Assembly: GCA_963576725.1 (NCBI GenBank)
Contig: OY755240.1
Span: 37,536,629-37,600,628 of the forward strand
Direction: 5' to 3'
Length of the DNA: 64,000 nucleotides
Source of the DNA: Azorinus chamasolen
Lineage: Eukaryota; Mollusca; Bivalvia; Cardiida; Solecurtidae
Of the stretch, positions 24,558 through 35,337 are shown piece by piece. How positions within the stretch are numbered: the stretch's first letter is position 1; each line of letters begins with the position of its first letter. The notes below the pieces were generated by a model, which was given only the letters and a program-made list of their open reading frames with translations, had not been told where the DNA came from and did no database searches. A program made the position numbers and the translations under genes.

Positions 24558-24797
24558 ATGTTCCGACTATTATTCATTACTGTTTTCTCCGTAACATTGT
24601 CTGTACCCAATCCGACAAATTCAAGAAATGCTTGTAGATTTCAAAATATCCGCCCGACTTTCAGAAGTCGATTATTTTCTGGGCCATTTTACCGGCGCTC
24701 TGTGGTATATATTCGTACGCAACCAAATTTATCATATAACGTAGCATTTTACATGGCAAAAATATTGGTAATTGAAACAGTTGCATCCGCATTTTAA
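24558..24797 (+). CDS. Small ORF with possible signal peptide (hypothetical)
   Basis: Starting at the ATG at 24558, an ORF of about 79 codons begins MFRLLFITVFSVTLS, a short basic start with a hydrophobic core followed by small and polar residues, as in secretory signal peptides. The remainder is Arg/Phe rich and ends VIETVASAF. A donor-like GTATAT lies at about 24704, so this could be a first exon. No homology is recognised and a chance ORF is quite possible. Confidence 0.2.
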   Translation: MFRLLFITVFSVTLSVPNPTNSRNACRFQNIRPTFRSRLFSGPFYRRSVVYIRTQPNLSYNVAFYMAKILVIETVASAF

Positions 24798-25148
24798 TAT
24801 TTGACACAAATACCAAATGAAGAATTATCGATATCGTTTATCCAACGCATTGCACTTGGAACTATATTCTTGTCTAGGGGTGTTAACAAAATCACATTTT
24901 TGGCAAAATGAAAGTAGAAATACGGGTGAAATACACCCGTAGACAACTAAATCGTTTAATCGGCGCTACGTGATAAACATTCTGTCAACGTTAAACCATT
25001 CAAAAGTTCTGCATTTTGGGCTAATGAACGTATGCATTGTAAGCATAAATTGATATTTCGTAGTATAACAGTGGTCTGATTGCGCATTATGGGATATGAA
25101 TTTCTTTATAAATTTGCTTGAAGCATGCCATGGGGATGCATTACTATT
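24798..25148. other. Unassigned sequence
   Basis: No ORF, repeat family or RNA gene recognised. Confidence 0.45.
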
Positions 25149-25174
25149 AGGTTTCGGAAAGTAGTCCGAAACCT
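25149..25174. repeat. Perfect small inverted repeat
   Basis: AGGTTTCGGA and TCCGAAACCT flank a 6-base loop, directly beside the 5' end of Naiad N3. Confidence 0.8.
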
Positions 25175-25324
25175 AAAAATGTAATTGACACTATTCCTAA
25201 ATACTTTAAAAATACAGAACCACCTATCATCTGCTACAAATATAACAAACCCATCAGAAATACAATTTTCAACTATAATAAAATTGTGACCGACCTTAAT
25301 ATTAATGATAATATTCCTGATAAT

Positions 25325-25327
25325 TGA
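25325..25327 (+). other. In-frame UGA, probable selenocysteine site U2 (N3)
   Basis: It reads N-U-D-C-ATSKFC: the UGA stands in the first Cys position of the CxC motif that characterises the Naiad linker. Confidence 0.75.
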
Positions 25328-25738
25328 GATTGTGCCACCTCAAAATTTTGCTATTCTCCGGCTGGTCATGTGATTACTGGTAATTTTGAGATAACTAAAG
25401 ATAAACGTCTACGATCTCTTTTGAATAAAGGTCCCAAATATAGAATACCATCCTTGATAGATTTTAACTCTTGTCGAGTTCAGATTGCGGAGGCTTTACA
25501 AAATTTTAGTATTAAATGGTGTCGAAGAGAACATGTTGAGTCTAATGCTCTTTCTAGTTGGAAAAAACTAATTTTTGATATAATTGATAAACGCATTTCC
25601 TTTTATAGCTCTAATAAACACCTTCTTCCACCTAAACCTAGAATTTCTTTTAGACATCTTAAAAAGAGTTTACAGGATTTCCATTCTAAATACGTTTTTG
25701 TTCCTGCTGATAAGGCATCGAATAATGTGATTATTATT

Positions 25739-25741
25739 TGA
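25739..25741 (+). other. In-frame UGA, probable selenocysteine site U3 (N3)
   Basis: It lies between NNVIII and RLHYIEVL in the RT fingers, and the frame continues on both sides. Confidence 0.7.
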
Positions 25742-26786
25742 CGATTACATTATATCGAGGTCTTGAAGCAGGAAATTATTAATACCAAGTCATACATTTC
25801 AGTTACTGCTGACGAAAAGACCATCGTTTCAGACCATGTCAAAAAGTGTGAACAACTTGGAACCAATATTAAAATTACACAACATAAACTTCCTACAATG
25901 TATTGGTTACCAAAACTACATAAAAAAACCATATAAAGCGCGTTTCATTGCAAATTCTAGTTCATGTACAACTACTAAATTGTCTATACTTTTGACTTCT
26001 TGTTTAACGAAGGTAAAGGAACATGTAAAATTCTACTGTGATAAGACTTATGAAAATTCTGGAATAAATCTCTTCTGGTCTATTAAGAACTCTTCAGAAG
26101 TCTTAAACAAACTTAACATATGATAAGGAGGCTACTAGTAGCTTTAAATCGAAAGCTAGATTTATATCTGAATTAAATTGGATCAAAAAATTGCAAACAC
26201 CTTTTCCTTTAGGACTGAATGATAATATTTACCAGACTGGAAATATTTCAAAAGAACCAGATATAGATATTTTTTCATTTTTTTCTATTAGAAAACGCAA
26301 ATCTCGGTCACATGGCATTCGCAAAAATGGTAATATTAAACGAAAATCTCGTTTGAAAATGAATCTTCTTGATCTACATACTTTACGCCTTACTTCGGGT
26401 AAACATGCCATGCTTTCTATACTTTCCTCCTTATCTATATGTTCATTAAAAGAAATTGACGAGCAAGCCGATAAAATTATTTTTAGATCAGATCCTCTCA
26501 TAGGAACGGCTAGTTTGATACAAAGCTTTACTCTACATGTTCTCAGACCGCACATTGACAAATTATCTGAACACCAAAGATTCTTCTTAAAAATTCCTTT
26601 TATTAATAAAGGTATTGATTTTATTGACCTCCAAAGTATTATGTAATCGACACTATTCCTAAATACTTTAAAAATACAGAACCACCTATCATCTGCTACA
26701 AATATAACAAACCCATCAGAAATACAATTTTCAACTATAATAAAATTGTGGCCGACCTTAATATTAATGATAATATTCCTGATAAT

Positions 26787-26789
26787 TGA
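26787..26789 (+). other. In-frame UGA, selenocysteine site U2 (N4)
   Basis: Same position and context (DN-U-DC) as in N3 and N7. Confidence 0.75.
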
Positions 26790-27200
26790 GATTGCGCCAC
26801 CTCAAAATTTTGCTATTCTCCGGCTGGTCATGTGATTACTGGTAATTTTGAGATAATTAAAGATAAACGTCTACGATCTCTTTTGAATAAAGGTCCCAAA
26901 TATAGAATACCATCCTTGATAGATTTTAACTCTTGTCGAGTTCAGATTGCGGAGGCTTTACAAAATTTTAGTATTAAATGGTGTCGAAGAGAACATGTTG
27001 AGTCTAATGCTCTTTCTTGTTGGAAAAAACTAATTTTTGATATAATTGATAAACGCATTTCCTTTTACAGCTCTAATAAACACCTTCTTCCACCTAAACC
27101 TAGAACTTCTTTTAGACATCTTAAAAAGGGTTTACAGGATTTCCATTCAAAATACGTTTTTGTTCCTGCTGATAAGGCATCGAATAATGTGATTATTATT

Positions 27201-27203
27201 TGA
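27201..27203 (+). other. In-frame UGA, selenocysteine site U3 (N4)
   Basis: Same position as in N3 and N7; the reading frames on either side match. Confidence 0.7.
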
Positions 27204-27440
27204 CGATTACATTATATCGATGTCTTGAAGCAGGAAATTATTAATACCAAGTCATACATTTCAGTTACCACTGACGAAAAGACCATCATTTCAGACCATG
27301 TCAAAAAGTGTGAACAATTTGGAACCGATATTAAAATTACACAACATAAACTTCCTACAATGTATTGGTTACCAAAACTACATAAAAAACCATATTAAGC
27401 GCGTTTCATTGCAAATTCTAGTTCATGTACAACTACTAAA

Positions 27441-28574
27441 TTGTCTATACTTTTGAATTCTTGTTTAACGAAGGTAAAGGAACATGTAAAATTCTACTGT
27501 GATAAGACTTATGAAAATTCTGGAATAAATCTCTTCTGGTCTATTAAGAACTCTTCAGAAGTCTTAAACAAACTTAAGAACAAAAGGTATCTTGCATCCA
27601 CTGTAAGCACGTACGATTTTTCTACTCTGTACACAACTCTTCCTCATATTCTAATTAAGGATAAGCTTACTAACTTAATCCAGAAAGTATTTGCACGGGA
27701 AAAAACATCATTCTTGGCATGTAATGCTGAAAAAGCTTTCTTTACTGACGAGCAAATGAAATATTACACCAATTGGACTTGCTCAGAAGTTTGCGAAGCA
27801 CTTACCTTTCTTTTGGATAACATATTTGTACGTTATGGGAATGCTATATACCGTCAGGTAATTGGTATTCCTATGGGTACGAATTGTGCACCACTTGTCG
27901 TAGATTTGTTTTTGTACTGCTATGAGAGAGATTTCATGTTGCGTTTGAATCCTCAATCACAAGAAGATGTTATAAAAGCCTTCAATGAAACTTGTCGATA
28001 TTTGGATGATATTTTTAACTTAGATAACCCTTTCTTTGATGCTCTGATTCCTACAATTTATCCTAAAGAACTCAAATTGAATAAAGCTAACCCGTCCGAC
28101 AATTATGCAGCGTTTCTTGATCTCGACCTTAAAATTAATAATGGATTGATTTCTTCTAAAATATATGACAAAAGAGATGATTTTGATTTTAATATTGTAA
28201 ATTTTCCTCATCTTGACGGGGATGTTCCCCGTGCTCCATCTTACGGGGTTTATATATCTCAACTTATTCGTTTTGCTAGAGCTTGTTCATCTATTGACGA
28301 TTTTAACAGTCGAAATCTCATTTTAACTGAAAAGCTGCTTAAGCAAGGATATAGATACCATAAACTAAGAAAAACTTTCTCTAAATTTTACTATCGAAAT
28401 CTCTCGCTTATTGGCAAGTACCAATGTAATCTCAAGGTGCTTCTGCGACACGGTATTTCACATCCTGAATTTTATGGTGATGTGATTTACAAACTTCTTA
28501 AAATATTGGACATTTTCTCACTTCGTTCATCAAATGTGTTAAACAATTCATTAAAAAGGGATATGATCCTGTAG
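27441..28574 (+). pseudogene. Naiad reverse transcriptase core (N4)
   Basis: An open stretch of 377 codons covers RT motifs A to E and the start of the C-terminal part. All catalytic Asp residues are present (YDFST, YLDD). It is the best preserved RT segment here, but it is separated from its upstream half by the TAA at 27396 and loses frame near 28505, where other copies read KLRKIIGHTHFLTLF. Confidence 0.9.
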
Positions 28575-28663
28575 TACTACAACATACTGCATGTTTGGTT
28601 GTCAACCCTTTTACAGTTGGCAATCACGCTGGCCTCTTTGCATGTACGCCGACAAGAAAGGTT

Positions 28664-28728
28664 TAGTACTCTATGAAGGCGACCTCTTAAATCCAGAAAT
28701 GGAAGGAGAACGTCGGATATCTGTACTA
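28664..28728 (+). promoter_or_regulatory. SECIS element (Naiad N4)
   Basis: Helix I TAGTAC/GTACTA includes the UAG stop. AUGA sits opposite GGAU, followed by an ~11-bp helix, the AAA bulge and the TCCA-GAAA-TGGA ministem. Confidence 0.85.
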
Positions 28729-28850
28729 TTTCATTTTTGTCCTACCCTTTATTACTTTTCTACAGTTACTCTGTTTGCAGCTCAATCATTGAGTACACTA
28801 GCGATAGGTGGATACAGTATGTTCAATTAAATGTTTTTCAGCGGTTAGCT

Positions 28851-30365
28851 GTCTATTTTCTCTTTTGTTCTAGTTTTCCACCAATCAGAAACTATGTTAC
28901 ATTGTAATTTGCATATGACCTACTACGATTTTCTAGTAAAACGTATTTTCATTAGTTAATCCATTGACTGGCATACAGCCTTTTTATAATGCCTCTACAC
29001 ATGGCCAAACTGAATGTAGGACGTTTCGGCATAGGAAGTTTCGCCCCGGATGTTTCGGCCCAGAACGTTTTGGCCATCTATTTATTCGGCCCAGGACGTT
29101 TCGGCAAAAATTGAAAATTTGTAGTAAAAAGCAAAAATTGAATAATCAAAATCATTAAATAACTATCTATATGTTAAATATTGATATGTGGTCCATTTTT
29201 TTTGGTTTATACAGATCAGGATATTAGCTAAGCAGGTGACATATTCACACTTACTCAACCTTGGGTACAATGAGTGATAAAGAGGTGCTTTCAAATACTA
29301 TAGTCACATAGTTTAGTCATAAAAACAGCCTGAGACAACATTACTAATGATTTACTATCCCATTCAGTTTTGATTTTAGTCTTGGTCCATACTGTTTGCC
29401 ACTCACTTTATGCTTTTTGTTTTCAGTCAAAATGTTGTTTAGTTCAACTTTTGGTGGATTCAAATACATGTACAATACTGTAGTCACATAGTTGTTTATT
29501 ACCATGACCGGTAAAACAATATGAATTATTTATTACTTTGGCCATTATCAAAACTAGAGTATATAATACATAAACAATATTACTGAATAAAACTATATAG
29601 ATCTATTATCCACAAAAGGTGTGGATCAATTTTGACTATTCAATTTTTGGTGTGTCATACTTTATATCAGTTCCTAACCCATTATCGTACTTATCACCTC
29701 ATGGTAATGATTGCTGAGCATTTTTGCCAGTTTGCCAAAACCACTATTAAACTTTTAAACATTTATTATCATTTTCCTTACGGCTCTATCACCTGGCGCT
29801 TTGGATCAAGTAGTAGGTTGAGATAGCTAACTTTATATTGTTTTAAAAATACATGTATATTCAGTTAATGGTGTCACTAATGATGATGCACACACGCCAA
29901 TTAATGCGTTGATCCAGGCTATAGATAAATACCTTTCTTTAAGTAATTACAGCCTCTGCACAAACAAAAACTAAATTCTGTATGCTTTATTTAAAGTGTA
30001 TTCAATTAGTTATCTTCATATCAATATAAATATACATGCTTTCAAGTAAATTTTTATAATAGGTAAAATGAAGAACTAACTTCCGATAGTTTTAAAAAAA
30101 TACTTTTACATTGTATATTTTAATAGTGATGTCCTATAAAAGTAACTTGATTTTTTCCATAATTGCTTATTCTACTCCAAGTCATTTCCATTGCATGCTT
30201 CTCTGCTAGTATAATTACAAGCAACCCTTCATAGATCTAGTTCCCTGTACTAACAGAATTTCGAAACATTGAAATTAAGTTGGCAGAGATTTAATATCAT
30301 TATTGTTTTGTACATTATGTCAATATTTGAATGCCGCTGAATATCTTTTTAAAAGATATTTCTTG
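28851..30365. other. Unassigned AT-rich region with a small degenerate repeat
   Basis: 29015-29112 repeats the word 'ggacgtttcggcc' about five times with drift. No gene is recognised elsewhere. It may be internal sequence of the surrounding LTR-type element. Confidence 0.5.
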
Positions 30366-30706
30366 TTTCGTTATACATGCACTTTACCATTGTATTTGCC
30401 GTCGCGGTTGTTGTAGATTAGTCGGAGAGGGGATACGTTTATTTACACTGTTTGTCTTTTAGGGTGGGGATGGAATAAGAGTGAGATTGGGCGCCCATAA
30501 ACCGGTTTAACCCCCCAGTGACTTTTGTCACTGACCGTTCCAAGGCGGTACTTCCATCTTCCTCCTATTGTATGTTTGTTTTGTCTTTGTGTGTCTCTTG
30601 TTGTTTTTTCTAGTTATGTACATTTGCTGTTTCCTTGTGTTGCTGTTCGGGCGAGTGTTTGTTCTGTATGTGGTGTTTCCTGCATGACTCATTTTTGTAC
30701 TTTTAA
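30366..30706 (+). repeat. Naiad N5: isolated 3' UTR acting as pseudo-LTR
   Basis: The sequence matches the Naiad 3' UTR (gttatacatgcactttacc to tttttgtactttt) and is fused directly upstream of copy N6. A 3'-end repeat ahead of a truncated copy is the pseudo-LTR arrangement known for Penelope-like elements. Confidence 0.85.
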
Positions 30707-32311
30707 GAACAAAAGGTATCTTGCATCCACTGTAAGCACGTACGATTTTTCTACTCTGTACACAACTCTTCCTCATATTTTAATTAAGGATAAGCTTACT
30801 AACTTAATCCAGAATGTATTTGCCCGGGAAAAAACATCATTCTTGGCATGTAATACTGAAAAAGCTTTCTTTACTGACGAGCAAATGAAATATTACACCA
30901 ATTGGACTTGCTCAGAAGTTTGCGAATCACTAACCTTTCTTTTGGATAACATATTTGTACGTTATGGGAATGCTATATACCGTCAGGTAATTGGTATTCC
31001 TATGGGTACGAATTGTGCTCCACTTGTCGCAGATTTGTTTTTGTACTGCTATGAGAGAGATTTCATGTTGCGTTTGAATCCTCAATCACAAGAAGATGTT
31101 ATAAAAGCCTTCAATGAAACTTGTCGATATTTGGATGATATTTTTAACTTAGATAACCCTTTCTTTGATGCTCTGATTCCTACAATTTATCCTAAAGAAC
31201 TCAAATTGAATAAAGCTAACCCGTCCGACAATTGTGCAGCGTTTCTTGATCTCGACCTTAAAATTGATAATGGAATGATTTCTTCTAAAATATATGACAA
31301 AAGAGATGATTTTGATTTTAATATTGTTAATTTTCCTCATCTTGACGGGGATGTTCCCCGGGCTCCCATCTTACGGGGTTTATATATCTCAACTTATTCG
31401 TTTTGCTAGAGCTTGTTCATCTATTGACGATTTTAACAGTCGAAATCTCATTTTAACTGAGAAACTGCTTAAGCAAGGATATAGATACCATAAACTAAGA
31501 AAAACTTTCTCTAAATCTTACTATCGAAATCTCTCGCTTATTGGCAAGTACCAATGTAATCTCAAGCCGCTTCTGCGACACGGTATTTCACATCCTGAAT
31601 TTTATGGTGTTGTGATTTACAAACTTCGTAAAATTATTGGACATACCCATTTTCTCACTTTGTTCATCAAATATGTTAAAAAATTCATTAAAAAGGGATA
31701 TGATCCTGTAGTACTACAACATACTGCATGTTTGGTTGTCAACCCTTTTACAGTTGGCAATCACGCTGGCCTCTTTGCATTTACGCCGACAAGAAAGGTT
31801 TAGTACTCTATGAAGGCGACCTCTTAAATCCAGAAATGGAAGGAGAACGTCGGATATCTGTACTATTTCGTTTTTGTCGTACCCTTTATTACTTTTCTAC
31901 AGTTACTCTGTTTGCAGCTCAATCATTGAGTACACTAGCGATAGGTGGATACAGTTTGTTTACTTAAATGTTTTCGTTATACATGCACTTTACCACTGTA
32001 TTTGCCGTCGCGGTTGTTGTAGATTAGTCGGAGAGGGGATACGTTTATTTACACTGTTTGTCTTTTAGGGTGGGGATGGAATAAGTGTGAGGTTGGGCGC
32101 CCATAAACCGGTTTAACCCCCCAGTGACTTTTGTCACTGACCGTTCCAAGGCGGTACTTCCATCTTCCCCCTATTGCATGTTTGTTTTGTCTTTGTGCGT
32201 CTCTTGTTGTTTTTATAGTTATGTACATTTGCTGTTTCCTTGTGTTGCTGTTCGGGCGACTGTTTATTCTGTATGTGGTGTTTCCTGCATGACTCATTTT
32301 TGTACTTTCAG
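30707..32311 (+). mobile_element. Naiad copy N6, 5'-truncated, with complete 3' end
   Basis: It starts at KNKRYLASTVSTYDF just before RT motif A, runs through YLDD to TRKV-TAG (31801-31803), and has the SECIS and complete 3' UTR to TACTTT at 32311. An extra C near 31370 shifts the frame (two open parts: to 31409 and from 31294). It is followed immediately by N7 in inverted orientation. Confidence 0.9.
31801..31865 (+). promoter_or_regulatory. SECIS element (Naiad N6), reference copy
   Basis: Helix I 31801-31806 pairs with 31860-31865. UGAA 31811-31814 faces GGAU 31852-31855, giving the tandem G.A/A.G core. Helix II 31815-31825 pairs with 31841-31851 at 9 of 11 positions. The unpaired AAA is 31826-31828. 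Ministem 31829-31832/31837-31840 closes a GAAA loop. This meets the form-2 eukaryotic SECIS pattern; the stop codon lies inside helix I. Confidence 0.87.
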
Positions 32312-33433
32312 TTAAAATGAGATTTCGACTGTTAAAATCGTCAATAGATGAACAAGCTCTAGCAAAACAAATAAGTTGAGATATATAAACCCCGTAAGAT
32401 GGAGCACGGGGAACATCCCCGTCAAGATGAGGAAAATTAACAATATTAAAATCAAAATCATCTCTTTTGTCATATAATTTAGAAGAAATCATTCCATTAT
32501 CAATTTTAAGGTCTAGATCAAGAAACGCTGCATAATTGTCGGACGGGTTAGCTTTATTCAATTTGAGTTCTTTAGGATAAATTGTAGGAATCAGAGCATC
32601 AAAGAAAGGGTTATCTAAGTTAAAAATATCATCCAAATATCGACAAGTTTCATTGAAGGCTTTTATAACATCTTCTTGTGATTGAGGATTCAAACGCAAC
32701 ATGAAATCTCTCTCATAGCAGTACAAAAACAAATCTGCGACAAGTGGAGCACAATTCGTATCCATAGGAATACCAATTACCTGACGGAATATAGCATTCC
32801 CATAACTGTAAAATATGTTATCCAAAAGAAAGGTTAGTGATTCGCAAACTTCTGAGCAAGTCCAATTGGTGTAATACTTCATTTGTTTGTCAGTAAAGAA
32901 AGCCTTTTCAGCATTACATGCCAGAAATGATATTTTTTTCCCGGGCAAATACTTTCTGGATTAATTAGTCAGTTTATCTTTAATTAAAATATGAGGAAGA
33001 GTTGTGTACAAAGTAGAAAAATCGTACATGCTTACAGTGGATGCAAGATACCTTTTGTTCTTAAGTTTGTTTAAGACTTCTGAAGAGTTCTTAATAGACC
33101 AGAAGAGATTTATTCCAGAATTTTCATAAGTCTCATCACAGTATAACCTTACATGTTCCTTTACCTTCGTTAAACAAGAAGTCAAAAGTATAGACAATTT
33201 AGTAGTTGTACATGAACTAGAATTTGCAATGAAACGCGCTTTATATGGTTTTTATGTAGTTTTGGTAACCAATACATTGTAGGAAGTTTATGTTGTGTAA
33301 TTTTAATATCGGTTCCAAGTTGTTCACACTTTTTGACATGGTCTGAATCGATGGTCTTTTCGTCAGTAGTAATTGAAATGTATGACTTGGTATTAATAAT
33401 TTCCTGCTTCAAGACATCGATATAATGTAATCG

Positions 33434-33436
33434 TCA
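33434..33436 (-). other. In-frame UGA, selenocysteine site U3 (N7)
   Basis: Minus strand context VIII-U-RLHYI, as in N3 and N4. Confidence 0.7.
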
Positions 33437-33829
33437 AATAATAATCACATTATTCGATGCCTTATCAGCAGGAACAAAACGAATTTTGAATGGAAATCCT
33501 GTAAACCCTTTTTAAGATGTCTAAAAGAAATTCTAGGTTTAGGTGGAAGAAGGTATTTATTAGAGCTATAAAAGGAAATGCGTTTATCAATAATATCAAA
33601 AATTAGTTTTTTCCAACTAGAAAGAGCATTAGACTCAACATGTTCTCTTCGACACCATTTAATACTAAAATTTTGTAAAGCCTCCGCAATCTGAACTCGA
33701 CAAGGATGGTATTCTATATTTGGGACCTTTATTCAAAAGAGATCGTAAACGTTTATCTTTATTTATCTCAAAATTACCAGTAATCACATGACCAGCCGGA
33801 GAACAGCAAAATTTTGAGGTGGCGCAATC

Positions 33830-33832
33830 TCA
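33830..33832 (-). other. In-frame UGA, selenocysteine site U2 (N7)
   Basis: Minus strand context DN-U-DCA, as in N3 and N4. Confidence 0.75.
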
Positions 33833-34479
33833 ATTATCAGGAATATTAATATTAAGGTCGGCCACAATTTTATTATAGTTGAAAATTGTATTTCTGATGG
33901 GTTTGTTATATTTGTAGCAGATGATAGGTGGTTCTGTATTTTTAAAGTATTTAGGAATAGTGTCAATTATATTTTTGTCTCTAAAAATACTTTGGAGGTC
34001 AATAAAATAAATACCTTTATTAATAAAAGGAATTGTCAAGAAGAATATTTGGTGTTCAGATAATTTGTCAATGTGCGGTCTGAGAACATGTAGAGTAAAG
34101 CTTTGTATCAAACTAGCCGTTCCTATGAGAGGATCTGATCTAAAATTAATTTTATCGGCTTGCTCGTCAATATCTTTTAATGAACATATAGATAAGGAGG
34201 AAAGTCTAGAAAGCATGGCATGTTTGCCAAAAGTTATACGTAAAGTATGTAGATCAAGAAGTTAATAGTTCTACTGCATATAAAACACCAAAGAACTGAA
34301 TACTGTATATTAAAATCCAGAATGAAACGTAAAATTACTGAATTGAAGAATTCAAACACATTAAAAAAGCTATAAGATTGAAGATGTATGTACCGTCCAA
34401 ATGTAAAAGTAATAAGTATATAGTAAACTGTCAATGAAACTGGAATTCAACAACATCCTGTAGCTGGTGACATTCCATG

Positions 34480-35172
34480 TTATCGCCCGCGTCGATTTCG
34501 CCGACCACGATGAGGAAAGGTGTGAATGTTCTTATTGTTCGAATGATCATCGTACATGTATCCACGGTTTTGTTGACAAGAAGGTTGAAGATCAATTATT
34601 TCAAAATGGACATGTTCAAGTTGTTGTTGGTACATATCACAGGTATTTTCAAGTTCACGTTGATGACGAATATCTAAATTCAGTTGCATCTGTAAATTTT
34701 CATTTTCGAGTTCTTTCTTATGCAATTCACTTTCAATGTAACGAATAATTCCGAAAAGTTTGTCATTTCTTGATTCTAACGATTTTATTTGATCTGTGAG
34801 TTCCGCGTTGATATCCTCTGTTGTTTGGGTTGATGTTGTAGCGGTAATTATTGGCACTGCAGCACGAGGTCTCTGGTGAAGTGAGTTGTAGGTGCCTAGC
34901 TGCAGTAGTTCAGGAGTTTCCAGACAGTTGAAAGGTAGGTTTTCTGCCGTTATCCGGAGAATAAATGCCGTCATCCTGGTCCGATCACGTTTTAATTTTC
35001 TCTCCCGCTGTAACGACGGAAAAGAAAGATCTCTTATGCCGTGGAAGACGTGAGGCTGGATTTTACCGTTAAAATTCCGATGTCGCACTTTGGAGTAAGA
35101 AGGGTGTTCACATAAATGTCCATTGAGTTGCATTGGATGTCCAAAGTAAAAATCAATGTGGTAATCCAGCAT
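34480..35172 (-). CDS. 230-residue coiled-coil protein with basic C-terminus (possible gag/ORF1-like)
   Basis: An uninterrupted minus-strand ORF starts at the ATG at 35172, about 165 bases past the end of the right terminal repeat. Residues ~1-110 are mixed and Arg/Lys rich (RERKLKRDRTRM). Residues ~120-195 look like a coiled coil (ELTDQIKSLESRNDKL, KKELENENLQMQLN, RELENTCDMYQQQLEH). The C-terminus is strongly basic (GRRNRRGR). No zinc knuckle or enzymatic motif is seen. Its position after a terminal repeat and candidate primer site, with a coiled coil and a basic tail, suggests a structural protein of the LTR-type element. I do not recognise the family, so this is inference. The ORF is intact in a region where everything else is broken. 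Confidence 0.5.
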   Translation of the reverse strand: MLDYHIDFYFGHPMQLNGHLCEHPSYSKVRHRNFNGKIQPHVFHGIRDLSFPSLQRERKLKRDRTRMTAFILRITAENLPFNCLETPELLQLGTYNSLHQRPRAAVPIITATTSTQTTEDINAELTDQIKSLESRNDKLFGIIRYIESELHKKELENENLQMQLNLDIRHQRELENTCDMYQQQLEHVHFEIIDLQPSCQQNRGYMYDDHSNNKNIHTFPHRGRRNRRGR

Positions 35173-35320
35173 GTTTAGTTTGGGGAAGAATTTGGATTTA
35201 GCTCAAATCTGGCAGTGTCTGCTCGTTTGAATGGGGAATATGAATTTGCTCAAACCGGTAGAGTCCACTCGCTTTGTGAAAGTTCCGAAAAAGTGTACAG
35301 CACAAAATATATGTGAGTAC

Positions 35321-35337
35321 TCCCGATTCAACCACCA
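35321..35337 (-). other. Candidate tRNA primer-binding site
   Basis: Next to the right terminal repeat the + strand reads like a tRNA 3' end (TCCCGATTCAACCACCA, ending CCA). On the minus strand it starts TGG two bases after the repeat's ..CTACA end, the usual primer-site geometry. The tRNA was not identified. Confidence 0.4.

Larger units (their letters stand above)
25175..26113 (+). mobile_element. Naiad copy N3, truncated at both ends
   Basis: It begins in the linker (IDTIPKYFKNTEPPIICYK), passes the U-x-C linker motif and the RT N-terminal part (RCREHVESN, PADKASNNVIII), and stops before motif A at EVLNKL. An extra A in the A-run near 25925 shifts the frame. It is joined head-to-tail to N4 at 26113/26114 with no spacer. 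Confidence 0.88.
26114..28850 (+). mobile_element. Naiad copy N4, longest RT copy in the window
   Basis: It starts in the tail of the GIY-YIG domain (YDKEATSSFKSKARF). It then carries the linker, the U-x-C motif, the full RT, the TAG stop at 28664, the SECIS and the first part of the 3' UTR, and is cut near 28850. RT landmarks: YDFSTLYTTLPH (motif A Asp), GIPMGTNCAP (B) and CRYLDDIFNLDN (C, catalytic Asp pair). Defects: a small deletion at LQSI (near 26640) shifts frame, a TAA lies at 27396-27398, and the frame shifts near 28505. The element encodes a telomerase-related reverse transcriptase. Confidence 0.9.
32312..34262 (-). mobile_element. Naiad copy N7, minus strand, truncated at both ends
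   Basis: Read on the minus strand it begins in the linker (LHTLRI..GKHAMLSRLSS) and covers the U-x-C motif, RT fingers, motif A (YDFSTLYTTLPH), GIPMDTNCAP (G to D change), YLDD and RNLILTE. There it joins the 3' end of N6 tail-to-tail. It preserves the LQSIFRDKNIIDTIPKYF junction that N2 to N4 lost. Frameshifts occur near 32950 and 33205. Confidence 0.88.

Noticed and set aside
27396..27398. TAA in N4 shared in position with a TAA in PLE-B (near 11236)
   Set aside because: N3 and N7 have AAA (Lys) at this codon, and a one-base A-to-T change explains each; treated as independent lesions, not recoding.
28591..28830. Repeated 79-codon ORF (MFGCQPFYSWQSRW..) at every Naiad 3' end
   Set aside because: It is a second frame over the Naiad C-terminus, stop codon and SECIS. 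Conservation follows from the similarity of the copies and the RNA fold, not from coding evidence.
34467..34748. Plus-strand ORFs of 66-93 codons
   Set aside because: They are antisense shadows of the 230-residue minus-strand coiled-coil ORF.
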